Shown in pieces: positions 33,655 to 42,695 of a stretch of DNA of 64,000 nt. Both the position numbers and the translations under genes were made by a program. Where the stretch lies: assembly GCA_947683625.1 (NCBI GenBank), contig CANTUR010000046.1, forward strand, positions 2,778,501-2,842,500. The letters run 5' to 3'. Each line of letters starts with the position of its first letter. The stretch's first letter is position 1. The notes below the pieces were generated by a model. That model saw only the letters and a program-made list of their open reading frames with translations, was not told the DNA's origin and did not search any database. This DNA comes from Mallotus nudiflorus. Lineage: Eukaryota > Streptophyta > Magnoliopsida > Malpighiales > Euphorbiaceae.

Positions 33655-36600
33655 TTTCCCCTCTCCTCAAAAGGATTCATCCTCGAATCTAAAGCATCAC
33701 CTATATCAAAAGGACTCAAATCAGCCACATTGAATGAAGCACTAACATTATACTCACCAGGTAGGTCCACTTTGTATGCATTGTCATTAATCCTTTCAAG
33801 TATTTGAAAAGGACCATCTCCTCTTGGGTTTAGCTTAGACTTCCTTTGAAGTGGAAACCTTTCTTTATGAAAATGCACCCAAACCCAATCTCCAGGCTGA
33901 AAAATCATTGGCTTCCTTCCCTTGTTCACACGTGAAGCTACTTTAGCATTTTGCTTCTCAATCCTCTCCTTAACTTGCTTATGTAACTTCTTCACCAAAT
34001 CAGCCTTAGAATTAGCATCAACACTCATAAAATTGTTAGGTGGCAGTGGCAATAAATCAATAGGAGTAAGTGGATTAAATCCATAAACAATCTCAAATGG
34101 AGAGCAATTAGTAGTGCTATGAACAACCCTATTGTAAGCAAACTCCACAAATGGTAAACAATCCTCCCACATCCTAATGTTCTTTTCTATGATTGCCCTA
34201 AGCAAAGTAATCAAAGTCCTATTAACTACTTCAGTTTGCCCATCGGTTTGAGGGTGACAAGTAGTTGAAAATAATAGCTTAGTTCCTAACTTTCCCCATA
34301 ACACACGCCAAAAATGACTCAAAAACTTAACATCCCTATCACTAACAATGCTCCTAGGTATGCCATGTAAACGCACAACTTCTTTGAAAAACAAATCAGC
34401 AATCAACTTAGCATCATCAGTTTTATGACATGGTATAAAATGAGCCATTTTACTAAATCTATCAACCACAACAAAGATACTATCATGACCTTTCCTAGTT
34501 CTAGGCAATCCAAGCACAAAATCCATAGACAAATCAGTCCAAGGTTCACTAGGAACAGGTAATGGTGTGTATAACCCATGCGGTTTCAACCTAGACTTAG
34601 CCTCTCTACATGTAATGCAATGCTCACAAACTTTATACACATCATGTTTCATGCCGGGCCAAAAGAAATGTTCTAACAGCATATCATAGGTCTTATTTAC
34701 CCCAAAATGCCCCATTAAGCCTCCTCCATGTGCCTCCTTAATTAATAATTCCCTTATAGAACAATTAGGAATGCACAATCTATTTCTTTTGAACAAGAAA
34801 CCATCAAACAAGTAAAAATCATCTGAAACAACCCCATTGGCACAAGATGCATATATATCACCAAAATCATCATCATGTGGATACAACTCCTTTATAAACT
34901 CAAAACCTAATAATTTAGCAGTAAGAGAGTTAAGTAAGGTGTACCTTCTAGATAATGCATCAGCAACCACATTCTCTTTACCTTGCTTGTACTTAATCAC
35001 ATATGGAAATGTTTCTATGAACTCCACCCATTTGGCATGCCTACGGTTCAGCTTATCTTGACCCTTCAAATGCTTTAAACTTTCATGGTCAGTGTGTATC
35101 ACAAACTCCCTAGGCCACAAATAATGTTGCCATGTTTGCAAAGCTCGAACCAATGCATATAATTCCTTGTCATAAGTTGGATATTTCAAGGTTGCCCCAC
35201 TTAACTTTTCACTAAAATACATTAGTGGTCTTTGATCCTGCAACAAAACAGCTCCAATCCCTATGCCACTAGCATCACATTCAATCTCAAAAGTTTTATC
35301 AAAGTTAGGTAAAGCAAGCAAAGGTGCATTACATAATTTTGCCTTAAGTTCATTAAATGCATGTTCTTGTGCATCACCCCAAACAAATCCAATATTTTTC
35401 TTAACTAATTCATTCAAAGGTGCAGCTATAGTGCTGAAATCTTTAATGAATCTCCTATAGAAACTAGCAAGCCCATGAAAACTTCTCACCTCACTAGCAT
35501 TTTTAGGTTTTGGCCACTCTTTAATAGCCCTAACCTTCTCCTCATCAACCTCTATGCCTTGACTAGATACAACAAAACCAAGAAAATTAACCTTATTCAT
35601 GCAAAAACTACACTTTTTAAGGTTTGTAAACAACTTTTCTTGTCTAAGTGTTTCTAGTACAATTCGCACATGCATAACATGATCATCTAAACACTTAGAG
35701 TAAACCAGAATATCATCAAAGTAAACAACAACAAATTTACCTAAGTAATTTCGCAACACATGGTTCATTAATCGCATGAATGTGCTAGGTGCATTAGTAA
35801 GACCAAAGGGCATAACAAGCCACTCATACAACCCATACTTAGTCTTAAAAGCTGTTTTCCATTCATCACCAGCATTCATTCGAATTTGATAATAACCAGA
35901 TTTCAAGTCTATTTTAGTGAACAAACAAGAAATATATAACTCATCAAGCATATCATCTAATCTAGGAATAGGATGACGATACTTTACAGTGATTTTATTG
36001 ATGGCTCTGCAATCCACACACATCCTCCATGTTCCATCCTTCTTTGGCACAAGAATGACAGGAACCGAACAAGGACTAAGACTTTCCCTCACATACCCTT
36101 TAGCTAGCAACTCCTCCACTTGTGTTTGTATCTCCTTTGTTTCTCTTGGATTTGCTCTATATGCTGGTCGATTGGGTATGGCTGCCCCAGGAATGAAGTC
36201 AATTTGATGTTCTATGCCTCTAATTGGGGGTAATCCACTAGGCATCTCTTTGGGAAACACATCTTCAAATTCCTGCAAAAGATCAACAAACACACTAGGC
36301 AAAGATGGGTTAAGTTCATTAGTTGCCAAATAAGCCCCTTTGTACAAAAGTACAAATATAGGCCGATTAGCATACAAGGCCTGTCTAACCTCACTTGTCC
36401 TAGCTATTAAACTCAAATTCTTTTCTTTTTTCTCTCTAGGCTGAATCTCTTCTTTTATTTTTCCCTCTTTCTTTTCACTCTCTAAAGAATTTTTCTTACT
36501 CTCTTTTTCTTTCTTTTCAGCCTCCACTCTCATTCTTTCCATTTTACATTGGTCTTCATACACCTCCTTTGAAGAAAGCGGTGTTAATATGATCTTGCGC

Positions 36601-37640
36601 CCATCCTTGGTAAAGTGATACCGATTGAGGTACCCATCATGCTTGGTCTTTCTATCAAATTGCCATGGTCTACCAAGCAAAATATCTCCAGCATGCATAG
36701 GAACTACATCACACAATTGCTCATCATGATATTTACCAATTGAAAAGGAAATAATAGATTGTCTATTTACCTTGACCTCTCCACAATCATTAAGCCATTG
36801 AAGTTTGTATGGTCGTGGGTGTGGTATAGTAGACAGCCCTAATCTACTAATTAAGAATGAGCTCACTGCATTGGTGCAACTCCCTCCATCAACAATCATA
36901 AGACATGCCTTGCCTTGCACATGACACCTTGTATGGAATAAGTTGTCTCGTTGCTCTTCAATGCAATCTTCCTTTATTTGAGTACTAAGAGCACGCCTTG
37001 TAACCAGCATGTCACCTTTGATTGGCTCCTCTATACTCCCATCACTACAACTTTCCAATTCAGGCATCTCATCCTTATCACTTTCATTATTGCCCTCTTC
37101 TTCATCAGTCACAATTTCCCCATTCCTTATGGTCATAGTTCTCTTATTAGGGCAATCTTTGCTCACATGACCTACTCCTTGACACTTCCAACACTTAATG
37201 TCTCTATTTCTCCCTTTAGCCTCATTGGTTTTGATTTTGTCCTTAGAGACCGAATCTGTCTTCCCTTTAGCAACCTCATGAGCAACCTTATTCCCACCCC
37301 TATAATCACTCTTTCCATCCTTTTTCCAATTAAAATTAGAGCTAGAATAGGATTTGGAATTGTACCTTGTCGCCCCTCTTCCTTGGAGTTGCCTTTCTAT
37401 CTTGATGGCCATGTGCACCATCTCTTCTAAATCTTCATATTTGTGTAAATCTACTCGGTCAGATATGTCTTTGTTTAAACCAGCCAAGAAGCGTACCATA
37501 GTGATCTCCACATCTTCATCTATATCAGCCCTAGTCATGAGCATCTCCATCTCTTTATGGTAATCATCCACACTCTTACTACCTTGTTTAAGAACTTGAA
37601 GTTTTTGTACAAGTTCCCTATGATAGTGTTTGGGCACAAA
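33357..37640 (-). CDS. Gag C-terminus and pol polyprotein of the CRM-type element
   Basis: An uninterrupted frame of 1,426 codons, continuing gag from the next feature after one TGA; the GTG start is only where the open frame resumes. In order: capsid C-terminal half (about 1-120), knuckle CWKCQGVGHVSKDC (about 150), protease IVDGGSCTNAV (about 250), RT with YFDDILVYSK (about 640), RNase H ECDASGIGIGAVL, integrase zinc domain (HGGGLMGHFGVNKT, CEHCITC), core (DFVLGLP, VVVDRFSKMAHF, SDRDVKFLSHFW, TDGQTEVVNRT), and a C-terminal tail. The last ~99 residues, from MEQPTHQ, are encoded by the 3' LTR, as described for CRM elements. Catalytic residues appear intact. Readthrough or reversion of the TGA would be needed for function. 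Confidence 0.93.
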   Translation of the reverse strand, partial: FVPKHYHRELVQKLQVLKQGSKSVDDYHKEMEMLMTRADIDEDVEITMVRFLAGLNKDISDRVDLHKYEDLEEMVHMAIKIERQLQGRGATRYNSKSYSSSNFNWKKDGKSDYRGGNKVAHEVAKGKTDSVSKDKIKTNEAKGRNRDIKCWKCQGVGHVSKDCPNKRTMTIRNGEIVTDEEEGNNESDKDEMPELESCSDGSIEEPIKGDMLVTRRALSTQIKEDCIEEQRDNLFHTRCHVQGKACLMIVDGGSCTNAVSSFLISRLGLSTIPHPRPYKLQWLNDCGEVKVNRQSIISFSIGKYHDEQLCDVVPMHAGDILLGRPWQFDRKTKHDGYLNRYHFTKDGRKIILTPLSSKEVYEDQCKMERMRVEAEKKEKESKKNSLESEKKEGKIKEEIQPREKKEKNLSLIARTSEVRQALYANRPIFVLLYKGAYLATNELNPSLPSVFVDLLQEFEDVFPKEMPSGLPPIRGIEHQIDFIPGAAIPNRPAYRANPRETKEIQTQVEELLAKGYVRESLSPCSVPVILVPKKDGTWRMCVDCRAINKITVKYRHPIPRLDDMLDELYISCLFTKIDLKSGYYQIRMNAGDEWKTAFKTKYGLYEWLVMPFGLTNAPSTFMRLMNHVLRNYLGKFVVVYFDDILVYSKCLDDHVMHVRIVLETLRQEKLFTNLKKCSFCMNKVNFLGFVVSSQGIEVDEEKVRAIKEWPKPKNASEVRSFHGLASFYRRFIKDFSTIAAPLNELVKKNIGFVWGDAQEHAFNELKAKLCNAPLLALPNFDKTFEIECDASGIGIGAVLLQDQRPLMYFSEKLSGATLKYPTYDKELYALVRALQTWQHYLWPREFVIHTDHESLKHLKGQDKLNRRHAKWVEFIETFPYVIKYKQGKENVVADALSRRYTLLNSLTAKLLGFEFIKELYPHDDDFGDIYASCANGVVSDDFYLFDGFLFKRNRLCIPNCSIRELLIKEAHGGGLMGHFGVNKTYDMLLEHFFWPGMKHDVYKVCEHCITCREAKSRLKPHGLYTPLPVPSEPWTDLSMDFVLGLPRTRKGHDSIFVVVDRFSKMAHFIPCHKTDDAKLIADLFFKEVVRLHGIPRSIVSDRDVKFLSHFWRVLWGKLGTKLLFSTTCHPQTDGQTEVVNRTLITLLRAIIEKNIRMWEDCLPFVEFAYNRVVHSTTNCSPFEIVYGFNPLTPIDLLPLPPNNFMSVDANSKADLVKKLHKQVKERIEKQNAKVASRVNKGRKPMIFQPGDWVWVHFHKERFPLQRKSKLNPRGDGPFQILERINDNAYKVDLPGEYNVSASFNVADLSPFDIGDALDSRMNPFEERGNVMEQPTHQAQRIQHDEDEHGQEGKDQVQEVLSPISMPQRPIIRSQSKKLQEALIHHLQGFVNLASESLQGHQSFVPSAAQVQYNLIQVQVINGFNYVK
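33655..33670 (-). other. Polypurine tract of the CRM-type element, inside the pol frame
   Basis: Minus strand GAGGAGAGGGGAAA just before TGTTATGG. It also encodes part of the sequence F-E-E-R-G-N of pol, because the reading frame continues into the LTR. Confidence 0.85.
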
Positions 37641-38237
37641 TCACTTCCTCATTACAACCTTGAGCTTAGGCCAATTATCAATTGGGTACTCCAAATTCCT
37701 TCGCCTATTAATTACCAAATGGTCCCACCAAGCAATAGCATAATCAGAAAATTGAGTAACTGCCAATTTTACCTTCTTTTCCTCGCTAAATTGATGGCAA
37801 TCAAATATAAGCTCCAATTGCTTCTCCCATTGTAAATAGGACTCCGGATCTGATTTACCTTGAAAGTTAGGTATCTTATGTTTGATGCTTCCCAAATTTC
37901 GATCTACATTATCTTCATTGCCTCGGTTTCTTCCATTGTATGGAACCGGTTCTAACCTTCCTCTTCCTCTACCTCGGCCTTGTCTACCTCCACCTCTTGG
38001 TACTACTTCTGCATAGGCCTCATCTTCATCCTCATTGTCAACATTGCCTTCTACTTCCTCATTATGATTTGGTGTTGTTGCCCTTTCAACCGCTCCTAGC
38101 CTTGTATCCATGCGGTTTAATCTCTCCATTATAGTCTCAAAATTTGTATTCATACGTTCAAATTGCCTTTGTTGAGCCTCACGGAGCAAAGTTTCATCAA
38201 CTTTACCCTCACCTTTATTTTCACCTTGGTTTGACAT
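37641..38237 (-). CDS. Gag N-terminal part of the CRM-type element, ending at an in-frame TGA
   Basis: 198 codons from MSNQGENKGEGK. A helical Arg/Glu/Met-rich start is followed by an acidic stretch (VDNEDEDEAYAEV), a Gly/Arg-rich RGGGRQGRGRGRGR, and the capsid start with IPNFQGKSDPESYLQWEK and AIAWWDHLV. It stops at TGA (37,641-37,643) in V-M-R-K, and the same frame continues with F-V-P-K-H-Y-H. The expected Arg codon CGA would give TGA by one C-to-T change. The start ATG is the first after the leader. Gag builds the particle and binds the RNA. Confidence 0.9.
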   Translation of the reverse strand: MSNQGENKGEGKVDETLLREAQQRQFERMNTNFETIMERLNRMDTRLGAVERATTPNHNEEVEGNVDNEDEDEAYAEVVPRGGGRQGRGRGRGRLEPVPYNGRNRGNEDNVDRNLGSIKHKIPNFQGKSDPESYLQWEKQLELIFDCHQFSEEKKVKLAVTQFSDYAIAWWDHLVINRRRNLEYPIDNWPKLKVVMRK

Positions 38238-39218
38238 TGCTGTAAAAGAATGTTAGAAACAATAATAATAATAATTTAAAATCCTCACAAGCACTCCCTC
38301 ACGTGTTTGCACTCAAATGATGCGGGTGGTCACTCGTGTTTAACTCAATTTGATGTTTCACTCGACTTCCTCTCACCACTCAAGCTAATTCTTTTATGTT
38401 CTTAGGTGAATCACACTTTTAGAACAAATCAATTAGATTGAAGCAATATTCAAGTAGAACTTTCAAAAGTGAAATTTTCAAAACAAGTTTGAGGCAATTC
38501 GGTTAAAAAAAAATAATAATAATTCAGAAGCAATAAAATAGGAAAACTCAAAAAGATGCAAAAGACATGTGAAAGAAATACAAAGATCTTCTAGAATAGA
38601 AAAAAAAACGAATTTAGAAGTTATTTTAAGGAGAAAAGTCAAATCTGCCTCAATAAGTAATATTCCTTAATGAGCAAGTATTGTAAAGATATGCAAAATC
38701 CTTAATAGACAAGTAATACAAGATATGACAAGATCTAGTTAGATATGTCAATTATAAACCAAATAGGATTAGGAAACCAAAATCAGACCTAATGAGGATA
38801 TTAATCACTCAAACAATATTCCTTAATGAGCAAGGAATGGAAGGAAATGCAAATCAGACCTGATTAGGATATAAATCACTCAAGAATCTTAATTCTTCCT
38901 TTTCTAATAACTTTCTCTCTTTTTTTTTTCACGATTTTTTTTTTTTGCTTTTTTTTTTTCAAATTTCTTCTCTTTTTTTTTTTTGCACGAATTTTTTTTT
39001 TTAATTTCAACTATGAACACAAATCTAAATTTCAGAATGCAAAACAATTGACTGACCTAAAGGGAAAAAAAATCAAGACTAACAAATAAGAATAAAGAAC
39101 AAAACACAAGAATGAAGAACAAAAATAAATAAGAACGATTTTAAAACAATAAGAAAAACATAAGAAATCAGGATTAAGAATAAAAATTATAAAAGATAAA
39201 ACCTGATCTAGAGCCAAA
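38238..39218 (-). other. Leader of the CRM-type element
   Basis: About 980 bp between the primer site and the gag ATG, with no gene. On the minus strand it is A-rich with several long homopolymer runs (complements of the T runs at 38,920-39,000), and with degenerate repeats around ttccttaatgagcaag at about 38,660 and 38,820. It probably holds the packaging signal. Confidence 0.75.
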
Positions 39219-39230
39219 GCTCTGATACCA
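39219..39230 (-). other. Primer binding site of the CRM-type element (initiator Met tRNA)
   Basis: Minus strand TGGTATCAGAGC, a perfect match to the plant consensus, two bases from the LTR end. It marks the start of minus-strand DNA synthesis. Confidence 0.95.
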
Positions 39231-39232
39231 AA

Positions 39233-40028
39233 TGATACGGAACCTCCAAGAATAAGCTTGAGAACCCCTTTATGTATTCGAACCCCCAAAGCATTAACTT
39301 GAAAACCCCAATAGTCAATTCAGCAACAACCCCTAAGAATGGTTAGAAATCAGATTACTTAGATGATCAAAGAATTAGAATAAAGAAAACTCGTTTCTAA
39401 ATTCCAATTTCGAAACACTCCACAAGAAGATGATCAATCTACTTGAATGTTCCTTAAAGCATGTATTCTACACAAGAACACAAAGATAAAAGCAAACAGC
39501 CTTTAGGTTTTAAAACTTCAATTCTGAATAATAAAATTCGTCCAAGGCATATATATATAGCCTTTACAAGGTTTTCCTTAGTGAGTAAGGAAAACTAATA
39601 ACCCTAATCACAAAAAAAGGAAATTAATCTAATCAGACCTTAAATAGGAATTTTGACATACTTCCTATTTTAAGAATAATTAAACTAACTAAAACTAATG
39701 GGCTTTTAAAATAACAAATTCGTCCAGCCCTTATTTAACATAATTAAACCCATTAATAACTTGGACTTGAATTAAGTTGTATTGAACTTGAGCTGCACTT
39801 GGCACAAAGCTTTGGTGTCCTTGTAAACTTTCACTAGCTAAGTTCACAAAGCCTTGTAGATGATGGATTAAGGCTTCTTAAAGCTTCTTAGATTGAGACC
39901 TTGTTATAGGTCTTTGAGGCATGCTGATTGGACTCAAAACCTCTTGAACTTGATCCTTGCCTTCTTGACCATGCTCATCTTCATCATGTTGAATTCTTTG
40001 AGCTTGGTGTGTTGGCTGCTCCATAACA
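39233..40028 (-). repeat. 5' LTR of the CRM-type element (796 bp)
   Basis: Same ends as the 3' LTR. In this copy the LTR-encoded pol tail is interrupted by a stop (minus strand TTTAAG where the 3' LTR has TTCAAG). That change is harmless here, since pol ends in the 3' LTR only. Confidence 0.96.
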
Positions 40029-40818
40029 AGATGTTATGGACACATCCTGGACAAAATTTGTCATTCTACAGGAATTCTTAGACTTATGTCATAATGATCA
40101 ATTTATTGATTATAATGCAATTAATGATGGCACATTATGTGGATTTATTTATTATTGTGATAATATATTTCCTTATAGAAATGGACACCACTTATGTGGA
40201 AAGATAAGTTCTTGTTATTGCCAGTTAGTATATTCCTTCAGATCCTACGGGATTTGGGCAGATAGGTTTCCTTTTGGCAAGAAGTTTAAAAATGTTTAAA
40301 TACATCCATTACAATTTTACCAACATGGGCCTTTGACGAACTTATGGATCCATGATCCATCCAACATTATAGACATGCCAGAAATTCTTGAGTTGCCTTT
40401 ACTTGAAGCAGCAACTTATAATGCTATACATGTCAAGATAACAACAGTTCCCTCAAAAGACATTGTAGGACAAGTGGAACCATGTTATTCTATGACATTC
40501 ATTCACACACTTAGACATCCATGGTATAAAGACACTCCTTCAAAACACCTTCATCCAAAAACCTCTTGGACACTGCCCCAGGACTTATGGCCCAAGGCCT
40601 TAACCCATTGGAAGGCTAGGTCAACAGTTTTCAACTTTTTCTTTAACATTAATGGTCCTGAAACTAATATTTATGACTTATATGATGGGACATATTATGA
40701 AAAAGTATACATCACCAAAGGACTGTTAGAATCGGGCTCTGTCATTTTCTGCATAAAAGGAAGCAATGAATTTCATACAATTATCAAAGTGTATGAAATA
40801 TTATGTAAAAAGGAGTAG
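40029..40818 (+). pseudogene. EPRV-2 downstream ORF, 3' part
   Basis: Continues the viroplasmin-like ORF in the same frame after the CRM insertion, once one target-duplication copy is discounted. Open 40,036-40,299 and 40,333-40,818 with one stop between. Words seen: KFVILQEFLDLCHNDQF, YRNGHHLCGKISSCYCQL, YGIWADRFPFGKKF, HPKTSWTLPQDLWPK, YYEKVYITKGLLESG. I do not recognise a domain in this half. Its conserved length and high Trp/Tyr/Cys content suggest a structured protein, perhaps the C-terminal part of a transactivator-like product. It ends 280 bp before the viral TATA box. Confidence 0.65.
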
Positions 40819-40867
40819 AAGATTAAAGATAATGATTCTGACACCCACTTTATAACTGACAGTAGAA

Positions 40868-40975
40868 GACAAATAGTGGACCCCTCCACCATCCCTGCAG
40901 ACTTTAAAGTGAAGAAAGAAGATAAGTAGTGGACCCCTCCATTATCCTAAAAAGACATAAAGGTGGGCCAACCCA
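40868..40975 (+). promoter_or_regulatory. Direct repeats upstream of the EPRV-2 TATA box
   Basis: The word agtggacccctcca occurs near 40,873 and 40,928, each within a longer ~54-bp similar unit beginning gaaga(c/t)aa. A further gtgggcca is at about 40,962. They lie 130-230 bp before the TATA box, the usual place of enhancer elements in caulimovirid promoters. Function is inferred from position. Confidence 0.5.
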
Positions 40976-41098
40976 TGTGAAAACATGAGAATAAAACTTG
41001 TACTGATGCTTATCTTAATGAGCATCTTTTATTTTACTTTTCTTATTTTACCCCTTCACTAGAGGGTATTGTGTGTAATTTGTTTTCAGTCCTTCGCC

Positions 41099-41106
41099 TA
41101 TATAAG
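41099..41106 (+). promoter_or_regulatory. TATA box of EPRV-2
   Basis: TATATAAG in a pyrimidine- and G-rich context (cgcctatataaggaggac), followed by a ~690-bp region with short ORFs but no gene before the first viral ORF. This matches a pregenomic RNA promoter and leader. I could not find a Met-tRNA primer site in 41,107-41,795. Confidence 0.65.
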
Positions 41107-41795
41107 GAGGACTCTTCTCTTTATTTTAATATATAGAAGCCTCTGATAGCCTTCTTCTTACAAGAGTAGAGCAAACTTATAAGAAAAATACATCTCTTAC
41201 CCAATTTGGGATCTGAAGAAAAATCACTTCTTATGAGTTCGGCATAAAATATTATAAAATAGCAAGCTTATAGTAATGCACTGTTTCTACGTTCTTTTGG
41301 GATTCATCCATAGAGAAAAGATAAATAAAAGAAAGTATTCTTCATTATAGGTACTCTATTTTAATCTTTTATGTGTATGACTTTACTTATGATATGATTG
41401 ATTTATATGAAAAATTTTAATAGTTATAATCATCATTCTAATTCTTTTAGACTATATCCTTAAGAAATTAAAAACTAGTAGTAATCCTTAGGAGGAAAAA
41501 AATGGCCATGGAAGGCTTAAAAAAGTACTCAAGTTGTTAACGATTATGAAAGGGTAGAGTTTTTGGGAAACTCATTAGTTTGTTCTTAAGTATATAGGTT
41601 TAAGTTTTAGATTGTTGGTTTAATTATTTACATTTTTAATCTTTCATTATATTTATAATTTAGGGTGATGCATATAGAGAGATTTTTATAGATTAATTGG
41701 ATATGAAAAATGCTTTGAATTGTTTATTTGAGTATCTATTGGATGAATCTCATGTTTCATTCTGATATTTCTTTTGATTTAAATAGTATTTGTTT

Positions 41796-42014
41796 ATGAC
41801 TACGATAGAAAAAGTCTTAGAAAATTTATGCCTTTTAGACTTACAAAGCAAACAAAGTTTAGAAGAATTTAGACAAGAGACATTAGGCTATATAGACGTA
41901 GAAGACAACAATCACATAGAAAACCACGATCAAGACTGTGACTGTAATGAAGTTACTAGAAAAATCTTTTTATTCCAATCTCTTGTAGACTCATTAAACA
42001 CTTTAATAAGATAA
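41796..42014 (+). pseudogene. EPRV-2 first small ORF
   Basis: An open frame starting at ATG 41,796 (MTTIEKVLENLCLLDLQSK) and ending SLVDSLNTLIR. The middle is acidic (DVEDNNHIENHDQDCDCNE). No family is recognised, but its position after the leader and its size fit ORF1 of badna-like viruses, and its two ends resemble the EPRV-1 ORF at 21,441-21,692. It has no stops but sits in a dead viral copy. Confidence 0.55.
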
Positions 42015-42680
42015 TTCCCAAACATTCCATATACTTAACCTCAAGAACAAACATCTAGTTCAGAACCTTTTATTACTTAGACTCTTGGATTTGACTCAAA
42101 CTCTTCATGAATGCTAAACAGACAATTCATAGAATAGACTATCAAATAGGTCAATTAGAAATATGACTTCATTATTTACAAGAGCAATATATAAGACTTA
42201 TTAAAAGAAGTACTTATTCGGAAAGACTTAGGAAACAATAACTTTTTAATACACTTAAAAAAGACATTAAAAACACAATATATAAAATAAAACATTTTCA
42301 AGACTGTCAAATCATTTGTACACTCTGATGAGTAGACAGACCTTAGACAATATAAACATACAAATATTAGAAGAAAATTTTAATCTTTAAGAATTTGAAC
42401 AGACTGATTTAAGACTCATTACAAGACGAAATACTTTATATTTCCTAGGTATTAAAGACACAGGGCTAAATTGTAGTATCATAATAGCCAAGTGGAATAT
42501 TGATTAGACTAGAAGACGTATCAAATCCTTAAAAGACTATAGAGTTATAATCTCACTCTAACCAGACATTTGGCCTTTAATTTTCTTTAGATATATTTTA
42601 TATCTATAGCTACCAGGACACCTAACATTAGTATACTTTCCAAAATTAAAATTTTGACAAAGTATCCTCCAACTCCTACA
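42015..42680 (+). pseudogene. EPRV-2 second small ORF and start of the large ORF
   Basis: From about 42,115 a degraded helical segment (IGQLEI, LQEQYIRLIKRSTYSER, LFNTLKKDIKNTIYKIKHF) suits a coiled-coil virion-associated protein. From about 42,330 a frame MSRQTLDNINIQILEENF, then RRNTLYFLGIKDTGLNCS, with many stops, is likely the N-terminus of the large ORF. The viral sequence stops at about 42,680, before any recognisable movement-protein core. The other side of the same ORF resumes at 23,100. Confidence 0.5.
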
Positions 42681-42695
42681 TATATGTATGTATCT

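Larger units (their letters stand above)
32858..40028 (-). mobile_element. Nearly intact Ty3/gypsy chromovirus of CRM (centromeric) type, 7,171 bp
   Basis: Complete structure on the minus strand: 5' LTR, Met-tRNA primer site two bases inside, A-rich leader, one gag-pol frame with a single TGA, polypurine tract, 3' LTR. Flanking 5-mers are agacg (32,853-32,857) and agatg (40,029-40,033), a target duplication with one mismatch. The pol wording (RMCVDCRAINKITVKYRH, VMPFGLTNAPSTFMRLMN) and a reading frame running about 99 codons into the 3' LTR fit the CRM clade, whose members concentrate at centromeres. The LTRs differ at four bases and one indel, so the insertion is recent. Confidence 0.92.
23100..42680 (+). 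mobile_element. Endogenous pararetrovirus EPRV-2 (Caulimoviridae), nearly one genome long, interrupted by three LTR insertions
   Basis: On the plus strand: acidic capsid N-terminus, capsid with CCHC knuckle, a CX2CX11CX2CX4CX2C motif, protease, RT (YIDD), RNase H, an ORF with a viroplasmin-like domain, a promoter region with TATA box, a small first ORF, a second small ORF and the start of the large ORF. Subtracting the three insertions and their target duplications leaves about 7,540 bp, close to a caulimovirid genome (roughly 7-9 kb). The insert is thus a circular genome opened inside the large ORF; most of the segment expected for the movement protein is missing. The Cys motif is the badnavirus/tungrovirus signature. 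Every ORF has stops, so it is defective. Confidence 0.88.

Noticed and set aside
36951..37430. 159-codon plus frame inside the CRM element
   Set aside because: Antisense shadow of the pol gag/protease part, which has clear motifs on the minus strand.
39893..40081. 62-codon plus frame across the 5' LTR edge
   Set aside because: A chance frame made of antisense LTR plus viral DNA across the insertion junction; the same antisense frame exists at 33,504.
41505..41540. Short ORF with good start context (aaaaaatggccatgg)
   Set aside because: Only about 12 codons; at most a leader uORF of EPRV-2, which cannot be supported from one decayed copy.
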